Below are positions 9,483 to 15,686 of a DNA stretch of 16,263 nt, one piece after another (the first letter of the stretch is position 1; each line of letters opens with the position of its first letter). The notes beneath the pieces were generated by a model that was given only the letters and a program-made list of their open reading frames with translations, ran no database searches and was not told the DNA's origin. Where the stretch lies: positions 1 through 16,263 of the forward strand of contig SKRK01000148.1 of assembly GCA_007118525.1 (NCBI GenBank), read 5' to 3'. Source of the stretch: Balneolaceae bacterium (GTDB lineage: Bacteria > Bacteroidota > Rhodothermia > Balneolales > Balneolaceae). The position numbers were made by a program, and so were the translations under genes.

Positions 9483-11999
9483 GTGTTTAAATACAAGCAT
9501 CTCTTTTTCAGCGCATTATTCTTACTTCTCGGGATCCATTCAGTTCAACAGGTGTATGCACAGGATACTACACGGATAAATATCCAGGATCCGACCACTA
9601 TAACACCACTGGAATTTGAAATCCGGGAAATTACTGTAAGCGGCCTGGTAACCGCCCGTGAAAGCTACCTGATTAGCAGCAGTGGCCTTCGTGTAGGGGA
9701 TCGAGTTGAGATACCCGGCAATGAGATATCCAATGCGATTCGGCAGCTCTACAGAACCAGCCTGTTTTCGGATGTACAGATTTCTCATGAGAGGGTTAGC
9801 GGCGGCGTCAGGATCCATATTCAGGTTCAGGAACAACCTCGCCTGCAGCGTTACGAAATAGAGGGAGTTCGTCGTTCTCACAGGCGCGATCTTCGAGAAC
9901 GGTTAAACCTTCTTTCGGGATTTGCCGTCACAAATTCGGTTCGTACACAGGCTATTAATACCATCAACCGATATTACAGGGAGAAAGGATATTGGGGCAC
10001 AACCATAGAGGTAGAAGAAGAGCTCAGTGATGATGAACGCAATCGTATATCGCTTGTCTTCGTAATTGATCCGGGCGAGCGTATTAAAGTTCGTGAAATC
10101 AACTTTATTGGTAATGAGCAGTTTAGTGACAGGCGTCTCAGAAGCGCTTTCTCTACGATTAAACAGGACAGATGGTGGAGAATTTTTAAACGACATGTTT
10201 TTACACAAGACGATTATGAAGAGGGGATCAATAACATTCTTCAATACTATCGCGACAGGGGCCATCGTGATGTGCGGATTTTAGAAGATTCAGTTTATGT
10301 AGATAACTGGCGACGCAGCAAGGATGGCGTAATTTTTGATATTAAGATAGAAGAAGGACCGCAGTACAGAATCCGCAATATTGAGTGGGAAGGAAATACG
10401 GTATACACCGATGAAGAGCTAACGCAGGCCTTTGGATTTTTTGAAGGAGATGTGTTTAACGAATCACAATTTGAGCAGAATCTCAGGTTTCGACAGGATG
10501 ATCGCGACATTTCAAGCCTCTACCAAAATATTGGATATCTCTTCTTCGAAATATATCCCGATATCCGGATTGTGGAAGATGACATGCTCGATATTCGCTT
10601 TGAGCTTGTAGAAGATGACATAGCGACCATCCGGGAAGTGTCGTTTACAGGAAATACAAAAACACATGACGATGTGGTACGGCGTACTATTCGTACCGTG
10701 CCGGGGCAGACCTACAGCCGGTCTGCAATAGTTCGTACAATTCGTGAGCTTGGAACCCTCGGCTACTTTACCCCGGAGGGAATTCAGCCAGACCTGCAGC
10801 CCGATCGGGAAAACAGGACCGTAGATATTATTTACAGCCTTGACGAAACACAGGGTTCTGATAATTTTGAGTTTTCAGGTGGTTTTGGCGGCCGTCAAAT
10901 CGGAGTAATTCTTGCAGCAAGAGTGAATTTCAATAACTTTTCGGTTCAGAGAATGTTTGAACCCGGTGGGTGGGATCCAATCCCTTCAGGCGACGGACAG
11001 AAACTCTCGCTTGGAGTACAGGTTACCGGCCGTGGATACCAAAGCTATAACTTCAGTTTTACTGAACCATGGTTACGCGGTAAGCCTACCTCCCTGGGGG
11101 TAAGCCTGTCATACGATTTCCTGAATTTCAGCAGGCAACGAAGCTTTGGCTTTGGCCAGCAACAACAGGCTGATGACCGAAGAAATGAACTCTTTTCAGC
11201 CAGCGTGAGCCTTGGAAGACAATTGAAATGGCCGGATGACTTTTTTATACAAAGAACCATTCTTACCTATAACAGGTTTAACGTACTTGGCTTCAGTGGT
11301 GTTTTTGATGATGGGCGTGCAGATCTCTTAACAATAAGACAGGTTATTGAAAGAAATTCACTGGATAACCCAATCTCACCCCGCGGCGGTTCTAAATTCG
11401 GCGGTTCAGCCGAGGTTGCCCTGCCTGTACCCGGCTTTGCCCAGTTTTATAAACTTAAAACAGAGTACCAGCATCACCATACTCTTATTGGAAAACTTGT
11501 GTTGAGCGCAGGAGCTGAGTATGGCTATATGGGTTACTTTGGCGAAAGCAACAGAAGTAATTTCCAGCGTTTCTTTCTTGGAGGAACCGCAATTCAGCAG
11601 CGACAAAACTTCTTGAATGATAACATAGACTTAAGGGGTTTTCCGGGTGGTTTTAACGGGGTAATCTCACCGGTAGATGAAAATCAAAACCTGATTGGCG
11701 GCAGGGTGTACAATAAATATTCACTCGAATTACGTTATCCTGCAGTAGCATCAGAACAGATACAGTTAATTCCCTACGCATTTATGGATGCAGGTAATAC
11801 ATTTTCAGGAATGTCTGAATTTGATCCTTTCAGGGTTAAGCGGGCAGTTGGTTTTGGAGCCAGAATATTCTTACCCATTCTCGGACTTGTTGATCTGAGT
11901 TACGGATATCGACTGGATGGCACGCCGGCTTCAAATGAAGGCCCCGGACTTAACCCCGGTGAGTGGGAATTTCTCTTTAATATTGGCGCTCCGTTCTAA
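9483..11999 (+). CDS. bamA: Outer membrane protein assembly factor BamA
   Basis: The central Omp85-family subunit of the BAM complex, which folds and inserts beta-barrel proteins into the outer membrane. A signal peptide (1-27, ending VYAQ) is followed by five POTRA repeats at roughly 46-118, 121-198, 201-292, 296-377 and 380-455, recognisable by ITVSGL, YEIEGV, INFIGN, IEWEGN and VSFTGN beta-strands. The 16-strand barrel runs from about 460 to 838. FTEPWLRGKPTSLGV (526-540) is typical Omp85 sequence, DLRGF (716-720) contains the conserved RGF of loop 6, and the chain ends in Phe, as outer membrane barrels do. The start is GTG at 9483; no ATG would keep the signal peptide. Length (838 aa) fits. 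It is followed after 4 nt by the first OmpH gene. Confidence 0.96.
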   Translation: MFKYKHLFFSALFLLLGIHSVQQVYAQDTTRINIQDPTTITPLEFEIREITVSGLVTARESYLISSSGLRVGDRVEIPGNEISNAIRQLYRTSLFSDVQISHERVSGGVRIHIQVQEQPRLQRYEIEGVRRSHRRDLRERLNLLSGFAVTNSVRTQAINTINRYYREKGYWGTTIEVEEELSDDERNRISLVFVIDPGERIKVREINFIGNEQFSDRRLRSAFSTIKQDRWWRIFKRHVFTQDDYEEGINNILQYYRDRGHRDVRILEDSVYVDNWRRSKDGVIFDIKIEEGPQYRIRNIEWEGNTVYTDEELTQAFGFFEGDVFNESQFEQNLRFRQDDRDISSLYQNIGYLFFEIYPDIRIVEDDMLDIRFELVEDDIATIREVSFTGNTKTHDDVVRRTIRTVPGQTYSRSAIVRTIRELGTLGYFTPEGIQPDLQPDRENRTVDIIYSLDETQGSDNFEFSGGFGGRQIGVILAARVNFNNFSVQRMFEPGGWDPIPSGDGQKLSLGVQVTGRGYQSYNFSFTEPWLRGKPTSLGVSLSYDFLNFSRQRSFGFGQQQQADDRRNELFSASVSLGRQLKWPDDFFIQRTILTYNRFNVLGFSGVFDDGRADLLTIRQVIERNSLDNPISPRGGSKFGGSAEVALPVPGFAQFYKLKTEYQHHHTLIGKLVLSAGAEYGYMGYFGESNRSNFQRFFLGGTAIQQRQNFLNDNIDLRGFPGGFNGVISPVDENQNLIGGRVYNKYSLELRYPAVASEQIQLIPYAFMDAGNTFSGMSEFDPFRVKRAVGFGARIFLPILGLVDLSYGYRLDGTPASNEGPGLNPGEWEFLFNIGAPF

Positions 12000-12003
12000 A
12001 TTG

Positions 12004-12540
12004 ATGAGAATAATCTCAATATCTATTTCGTTTATATTTCTCCTGCTAATAACAGAGGGTATCTCTGCGCAGGATCAAAAAATTGGATATATCGATTCGG
12101 ATTTGATTATTCAGAACATGCCGGAATATACCGGAATTGAACAGAGGCTTTCTTTAATGAGTGAGAATTGGCGAAGAGAAATGGAGGAGATGGAACGTCA
12201 AATTACAGAACTTGAAAGGGATTTTGAAGCACGTGAAATTCTGTTTACCGATGATGTGAGACAACAACGAATTGATGAGATTAATTTAATGCGGGATCAA
12301 CTGGATCGTTTCATAGAGGATAAATTTGGGCCTCGAGGCGAATACTTTACAAGGCAAAAAGAGCTCCTGGAGCCTATTCAAAGGCAGGTTTTTGATGCTG
12401 TAAGCAACGTGGCAAATCGAGATGGATTCGATTTTGTTTTCGACCGTTCTCAGGACACAAAATTTCTTTTTGTGAATCAGCAGTGGAACCTAACGGAAGA
12501 AGTGATGTTACATTTAGGCATAGATACTACAGGCAATTAA
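12004..12540 (+). CDS. skp: OmpH/Skp-family periplasmic chaperone, copy 1
   Basis: Probable periplasmic holdase that receives unfolded outer membrane proteins and passes them to BamA. The signal peptide (1-23, ending ISA) precedes the family opening QKIGYIDSDLIIQNMPEY; a long charged helical arm rich in E, R and Q (about 55-120) follows, and the C-terminal strands include FDFVFDRS. I start it at ATG 12004: the longer reading from 11917 lies inside bamA and would bury the signal peptide. The 4-nt distance from the bamA stop implies coupling. The length of 178 aa is typical. Of the three copies it is the most divergent at the end, with an FLFVNQQWNLTEEV segment before the terminus. Confidence 0.9.
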   Translation: MRIISISISFIFLLLITEGISAQDQKIGYIDSDLIIQNMPEYTGIEQRLSLMSENWRREMEEMERQITELERDFEAREILFTDDVRQQRIDEINLMRDQLDRFIEDKFGPRGEYFTRQKELLEPIQRQVFDAVSNVANRDGFDFVFDRSQDTKFLFVNQQWNLTEEVMLHLGIDTTGN

Positions 12541-12585
12541 ACGATATAAATTATAACTTAGGTGGCTTAACTAAAAAATCATTCC

Positions 12586-13107
12586 ATGAAAAGAATACTA
12601 TTAACAACAATCATTTTAATACTGCCGATGTTGGCTTTTGGTCAGCTCAAAGTGGGTATTATGAATCCGGACGAGGTGCTTGATGCACTACCGGAAACAG
12701 CCCAGGTGGAAGCTGATATTCAAAGGTTTATTGAACAGCAGCAAAACAGCTATCAGGATCGTTATCAGAGCTGGATTGATGAACTGACAGAATTTTCTGA
12801 GCGAGTGGAAGCCGGCCAGATTAGCGGGCAGGAACAAGAGCGCAAGGAGCTGGAGCTGATTGAAGCCCAGGAAGAGCTGACAAACCTACAGGAACGTATT
12901 CAGCGTCGGATTCAGCAACGCCAAAACGAGCTGTTTAGTCCGCTTTTGAACCGTGTAGAACAAGCTATGGCTGCGGTATCAGAAGAGATGGGACTAGAAT
13001 TTGTTATCAACAAAACTGCAAGCACAGGCGACCCTATTGTCTATTACTCTTCTCAACGAGGAGTGGATATCACAGAAAGAGTTATTGAACTACTTACACA
13101 GAACTAA
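12586..13107 (+). CDS. skp: OmpH/Skp-family periplasmic chaperone, copy 2
   Basis: A second paralogue of the same family (173 aa). The signal peptide is about 1-19 (ending AFGQ), followed by LKVGIMNPDEVLDALPET, where a single strand leads into a long coiled-coil arm (about 40-118) that is very rich in Q and E. The C-terminal part has GLEFVINKTASTGDPIVYYS and VDITERVIELL, close to copy 3 (GLDYVLNTTTSAGDVIILYVS, FDITDEVMEDL). It is separated from copy 1 by 45 nt of AT-rich sequence with no clear promoter. It probably forms trimers with a central client-binding cavity, as Skp does; whether the copies make mixed trimers cannot be seen. Confidence 0.9.
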   Translation: MKRILLTTIILILPMLAFGQLKVGIMNPDEVLDALPETAQVEADIQRFIEQQQNSYQDRYQSWIDELTEFSERVEAGQISGQEQERKELELIEAQEELTNLQERIQRRIQQRQNELFSPLLNRVEQAMAAVSEEMGLEFVINKTASTGDPIVYYSSQRGVDITERVIELLTQN

Positions 13108-13125
13108 TACGAACCCCTATTTATC

Positions 13126-13674
13126 ATGAAAAAAGTAACACTATTTAGTTTTATCATCTTAATTGCATTAACAACTCTCTTAGCAGCTGCTCCGAAAGCA
13201 GAAGCTCAGGATATGAAGATCGGGTTTGTAGAGCCAAGAGCAATTCTTGAGCGCATGCCTGAGATGCGTGCTGTACAGCAGCGCCTTCAGAATTTTGCTG
13301 AACGTAAACAGAACGAACTGGTAACTAAAGAGAGAGAGCTCCAAACGGAGCTCGAACTCTATCAGCAGAAAGTGGGTGTAATTTCAGAATCTGCGCGCCA
13401 ACAGGAAGAAGAGCGGCTTACAAACATGGAGACTGAATTCAGACAGCTTCAGTCGAGAGCTCAGCAGGAGATGCAGGAACAGCGTGCAAGACTAATGTCA
13501 CCGCTGCTTGAGCAAATTCAGGAGTCAATCAACAATGTAGCCTCTCGTAAAGGCCTCGACTATGTACTCAATACAACTACTTCTGCCGGTGACGTGATCA
13601 TTCTCTATGTATCACCGCGGGTTCAGGAAGAGTTCGACATTACCGACGAAGTAATGGAAGATTTGGGTATTTAG
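13126..13674 (+). CDS. skp: OmpH/Skp-family periplasmic chaperone, copy 3
   Basis: Third tandem paralogue (182 aa). The signal peptide (1-27, ending AEAQ) is followed by MKIGFVEPRAILERMPEM, a highly charged coiled coil (about 45-130, QRLQNFAERKQNELVTKERE and onward) and a C-terminal strand region including GLDYVLNTTTSAGDVI. It lies 18 nt after copy 2 and is the last gene before the strong hairpin at 13701, so it closes the transcription unit. Copies 2 and 3 share more of their C-terminal sequence with each other than with copy 1, which suggests a later duplication for that pair. Confidence 0.9.
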   Translation: MKKVTLFSFIILIALTTLLAAAPKAEAQDMKIGFVEPRAILERMPEMRAVQQRLQNFAERKQNELVTKERELQTELELYQQKVGVISESARQQEEERLTNMETEFRQLQSRAQQEMQEQRARLMSPLLEQIQESINNVASRKGLDYVLNTTTSAGDVIILYVSPRVQEEFDITDEVMEDLGI

Positions 13675-13700
13675 ATCCAGATCTAATTAACGCTATTTAC

Positions 13701-13740
13701 AAACAAAAAAAGGCGGCCATTGTGCCGCCTTTTTTTGTTT
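13701..13740. terminator. Strong bidirectional intrinsic terminator
   Basis: A perfect 16-bp inverted repeat with an 8-nt loop (one further C-G pair closes it to 6 nt). The core is GGCGG/CCGCC flanked by seven A on the left and seven T on the right, so either strand presents a GC-rich stem followed by a U-tract. It lies 26 nt after the third OmpH gene and also downstream of the convergent VWA gene, 215 nt beyond its stop, and can serve both. Confidence 0.95.
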
Positions 13741-13747
13741 AGAATCT

Positions 13748-13845
13748 TTCAAGGCGCAAGCTGGCACGATAGCGACATCCCGACTCATGGGAGTGCAAGG
13801 TGCAAGATTGATGCCTAAATATTATTGATGGGCAGATTTACGCCG
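13748..13845 (-). repeat. Interspersed repeat element, copy A (inverted relative to copy B)
   Basis: Read on the + strand this stretch holds, in order, TTCAAGG, a conserved core at 13753-13780 (GGCGCAAG, TGGCAC, AGCGACATCC), a small CCC/GGG hairpin, two GTGCAAG heptads (13793-13806), TTGATGCCTAAAT (13808-13820) and TACGCCG (13839-13845). The same blocks occur in the same order on the minus strand at 15495-15671. The core matches at about 25 of 28 aligned positions by eye. Strand labels for A and B are arbitrary but opposite. No open reading frame of note lies in it. Confidence 0.75.
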
Positions 13846-13890
13846 TAGGATGTGTTCAGATATTGAACCGAGGAATATGATACGGAAAAC

Positions 13891-13907
13891 CAACACCGAA
13901 GGTGTTG
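13891..13907. repeat. Short perfect hairpin, REP-like
   Basis: CAACACC, loop GAA, GGTGTTG: a perfect 7-bp stem with a 3-nt loop. Together with the palindromic segment at 13921-13936 (CCGGATT, GC, AACCCGG, one A-C mismatch) it forms a pair of compact hairpins about 20-60 nt beyond the VWA stop codon. Paired hairpins of this sort are typical of REP-type intergenic elements, but no transposase of the RAYT type is present here to support that link. Confidence 0.5.
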
Positions 13908-13955
13908 AAGGTGATTAGTTCCGGATTGCAACCCGGGGTAGGTTTAAAAGTTGTA

Positions 13956-15065
13956 TCATCTCACATTTTTTCTGCGATTCCGGATATAGTCCTCAAAGAT
14001 ATAGCCGCCCAATTTATTCAGTGAGGAGTAGTAGGCGCGTCCCTGATTGGCATCGGTAAGTTCACGCACAAAATTTTGAAGGTATGGATCGCGTGCAATC
14101 ATAAAAGTGGTTATGCTGATCTGCTCTCGCTTACACTTAACAGCCTCATCCAGCACTTTATTTACAATTTTACGGTCAAGGCCGAAACTATTTTTATACA
14201 GACGGCCATTTTCAAACATACAGGATGGTTTTCCATCTGTGATCATAAAGATCTGTTTGTTGGAATATTTCTTTCGCTGAAGGATGTGACGCGCCATCTG
14301 CAGCCCGTGAAGGGTATTCGTATGGTAAGGGCCTACCTTCAGGTAGGGGAGGTCTTTAACCTCAATTTTCCAGGCTTCATTGCCAAATGCGACTATATCA
14401 AGAGAGTCTTTGGCATAGTTGTTCATGATTAACTCAGAAAGAGCCATGGCCACTTTTTTGGCCGGGGTTATCCGGTCCTCGCCATAGAGAATCATGGAGT
14501 GGCTCAGGTCAATCAGCAGAACAGTGGAAGCTGATGTGTAGTGATCCGTATTATAGACTTCCAGATCGTCTTCCCTGAGATCAAATTGGTCGAGCGAACT
14601 GTGCTTTAACATATTCATCATCGTTCCGGAGCTGTCGATATGGGCTGTATCGTCGCCCGGTTTCCAGGAGCGGGTCTCGGGCTGCCGTTCCATACCCTTG
14701 CCGGTATAGGGTGTTTTGTGATCTCCCGCAGCCCCTTTCCGAAGCTGATTGAAAATCTCTTCGAGCGACTTTTGGCGAATGCTGCGATCGGTTTTAGCCG
14801 TAGGCACCATGATAGACTCTTGATCATCAAAACGGATGTAGCCCCTCTCTTTCAGATCCTCTATAAAATCGCCCATACCGTAGCCGTCAAATTGATCGGT
14901 AATCTCATACTCTTCATCAATCTGGTTTAACCACCTCAGCGCCTGCGACACATCCCCGCCGGAAATGGTAAGAAGCTCCTGAAATAGATCCCATAACGTA
15001 TCGAAAGGGGACTTTGAAGATGACCTGTCGAAACGGCTGTCCCATTCTGAGTATTTGAAATGCAT
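13956..15065 (-). CDS. von Willebrand factor type A domain protein (COG4867-like)
   Basis: A 369-aa cytoplasmic protein, without signal peptide or membrane segment. Residues 1-80 are a conserved N-terminal part (FDTLWDLFQELL, GDVSQALRWLNQ, IEDLKERGYI), 81-175 a charged linker, and about 180-345 a VWA domain with a full metal-ion-dependent adhesion site: DLSHS at 186-190, T251 in HTNTLHG and D277 in MITDGKPS. From memory such proteins often sit beside a magnesium-chelatase/MoxR-type AAA+ ATPase and may act as its co-factor; no ATPase gene is in this window. The ATG at 15065 is the only start giving the conserved MHFKYSEWDSRFD beginning. It is the only complete minus-strand gene here and is flanked on both sides by inverted copies of a repeat. 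Domain sure, function unknown. Confidence 0.9.
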   Translation of the reverse strand: MHFKYSEWDSRFDRSSSKSPFDTLWDLFQELLTISGGDVSQALRWLNQIDEEYEITDQFDGYGMGDFIEDLKERGYIRFDDQESIMVPTAKTDRSIRQKSLEEIFNQLRKGAAGDHKTPYTGKGMERQPETRSWKPGDDTAHIDSSGTMMNMLKHSSLDQFDLREDDLEVYNTDHYTSASTVLLIDLSHSMILYGEDRITPAKKVAMALSELIMNNYAKDSLDIVAFGNEAWKIEVKDLPYLKVGPYHTNTLHGLQMARHILQRKKYSNKQIFMITDGKPSCMFENGRLYKNSFGLDRKIVNKVLDEAVKCKREQISITTFMIARDPYLQNFVRELTDANQGRAYYSSLNKLGGYIFEDYIRNRRKNVR

Positions 15066-15095
15066 GGATTAGTGATTTACAAATGTTGTAGGTTA

Positions 15096-15126
15096 TCGGA
15101 ATAGCATAACAGTGAGAATGTACAAA
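15096..15126 (-). promoter_or_regulatory. Possible promoter of the VWA gene
   Basis: On the minus strand TTTG (15126-15123) is followed 19 nt later by TATTCCGA (15103-15096), about 30 nt before the VWA ATG. Spacing matches the Bacteroidetes -33/-7 arrangement, but the -7 box keeps only the TA of TANNTTTG. Weak evidence. Confidence 0.2.
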
Positions 15127-15192
15127 TCATTGCATTCGATTCGTATTTCATTTTTTTGATGCCGGAATATGGGAATCAAGAAACGTAGCAGT

Positions 15193-15256
15193 GTTGAACG
15201 AAACAGAGTTGAACGTTACAGGTTGAAAGTTAAACGTTGAACCTGTAACCTGTACC
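15193..15256. repeat. Seven-nucleotide tandem repeat array
   Basis: GTTGAAC occurs at 15193-15199 and then a contiguous run begins: GTTGAAC (15208), GTTACAG, GTTGAAA, GTTAAAC, GTTGAAC (to 15242), then the complementary-sense units CTGTAAC and CTGTACC (to 15256). That is seven in-phase heptads, five of one sense and two of the other. The change of sense creates a perfect 10-bp inverted repeat, GTTACAGGTT at 15215-15224 and AACCTGTAAC at 15240-15249, with a 15-nt loop. Confidence 0.75.
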
Positions 15257-15273
15257 GCGAAGCACTGCTTCGC
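15257..15273. repeat. Perfect 7-bp hairpin next to the heptad array
   Basis: GCGAAGC, loop ACT, GCTTCGC. It begins at the very base after the last heptad, mirrors in size the hairpin at 13891-13907, and is GC-richer than its surroundings. Confidence 0.6.
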
Positions 15274-15318
15274 AACATCAGCGCTCAGATTTTTTTAATA
15301 CAGAAGAGCAAACAACCA

Positions 15319-15399
15319 AACGCTTCAAGGGTTCCGGAAATGCACCGGTAACGCTTGAAGGTTTTCACCGTGTCATCGGCAGAAACCCTTTAAAGCGTT
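15319..15399. repeat. Three copies of a 12-mer, two direct and one inverted
   Basis: AACGCTTCAAGG at 15319-15330 and AACGCTTGAAGG at 15350-15361 are direct copies differing at one base. At 15384-15399 the minus strand reads AACGCTTTAAAGGGTT, the same motif with one extra base. The outer pair can form a stem of about 15 bp around a loop of about 50 nt that encloses the middle copy. Confidence 0.65.
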
Positions 15400-15427
15400 G
15401 TTTAAGATTGATCTATGAACAGGGAGA

Positions 15428-15474
15428 TGTCTCGACTACGCATCGAAAAGCACGATGCTGCGCTCGACAAGACA
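15428..15474. repeat. Interrupted long stem-loop
   Basis: Three paired blocks in nested order: TGTC/GACA (15428-15431 with 15471-15474), TCGA/TCGA (15432-15435 with 15464-15467) and GCATCG/CGATGC (15440-15445 with 15453-15458), closing on a 7-nt loop. The internal mismatches suggest a decayed palindrome. Confidence 0.5.
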
Positions 15475-15494
15475 GGCCTCGCTATTATCCAAGG

Positions 15495-15671
15495 CGGCGT
15501 ATAAGCATCCCAAACATACAACATTCTGATTTACGCCGCAGTCATGTATTTTAGGCATCAACACCTTGTACCGTGCCCCGTGCACTTTAAACCTGTAACA
15601 TGTACCTTAAACCCTGCGCTCCCGATGGGACCGGATGTCGCTCTTGTGCCACTTGCGCCCTGAACCTTGAA
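15495..15671 (+). repeat. Interspersed repeat element, copy B (inverted relative to copy A)
   Basis: Read on the minus strand from 15671 down, it shows TTCAAGG, TTCAGG, the conserved core (15660-15633), a CCG/CGG hairpin, about eight heptads (15620 to about 15565, with units such as GTTTAAG, TTACAGG, TACAAGG), TTGATGCCTAAAAT, and then a palindromic arm whose 8-bp stem is GCGGCGTA (15494-15501) and TACGCCGC (15532-15539) around a 30-nt loop. Copy A keeps the same order but has two heptads and lacks about 30 nt including one arm of that palindrome. Confidence 0.75.
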
Positions 15672-15686
15672 CCCTGTACCTTGAAC
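15660..15686. repeat. Heptad run ending at the rnhB start codon
   Basis: CTGAACC, TTGAACC, CTGTACC and TTGAAC follow one another in phase, and the next three bases are the rnhB ATG. Units resemble those at 15236-15256. Any ribosome binding site of rnhB would have to lie inside the repeat; none is visible. Confidence 0.75.

Larger units (their letters stand above)
15066..15686. other. 621-nt divergent intergenic region packed with repeats
   Basis: Lies between the divergently transcribed VWA and rnhB genes. I see no convincing gene. From left to right it holds a possible VWA promoter, heptad tandem repeats (15193-15256), a tight hairpin (15257-15273), a 12-mer family (15319-15399), an interrupted stem-loop (15428-15474), repeat copy B (15495-15671) and a heptad run touching the rnhB start (15660-15686). 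A run of seven T at 15290-15296 follows the hairpin at a distance of 16 nt, too far for a standard terminator. Confidence 0.8.

Noticed and set aside
9540..10265. Two minus-strand frames of 113 and 120 codons opposite bamA
   Set aside because: Antisense to the POTRA region, no motif and no plausible start context.
11917..12003. N-terminal extension of the first OmpH protein into bamA
   Set aside because: The signal peptide begins at ATG 12004; the extension is the bamA 3' end read in another frame.
15257..15296. Intrinsic terminator from the hairpin at 15257 and the T-run at 15290
   Set aside because: 16 nt separate stem and T-run, and no + strand gene ends here.
15193..15686. CRISPR array
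   Set aside because: The repeated units are 7 nt and directly adjoining, without unique spacers of regular length, and no cas gene is present.
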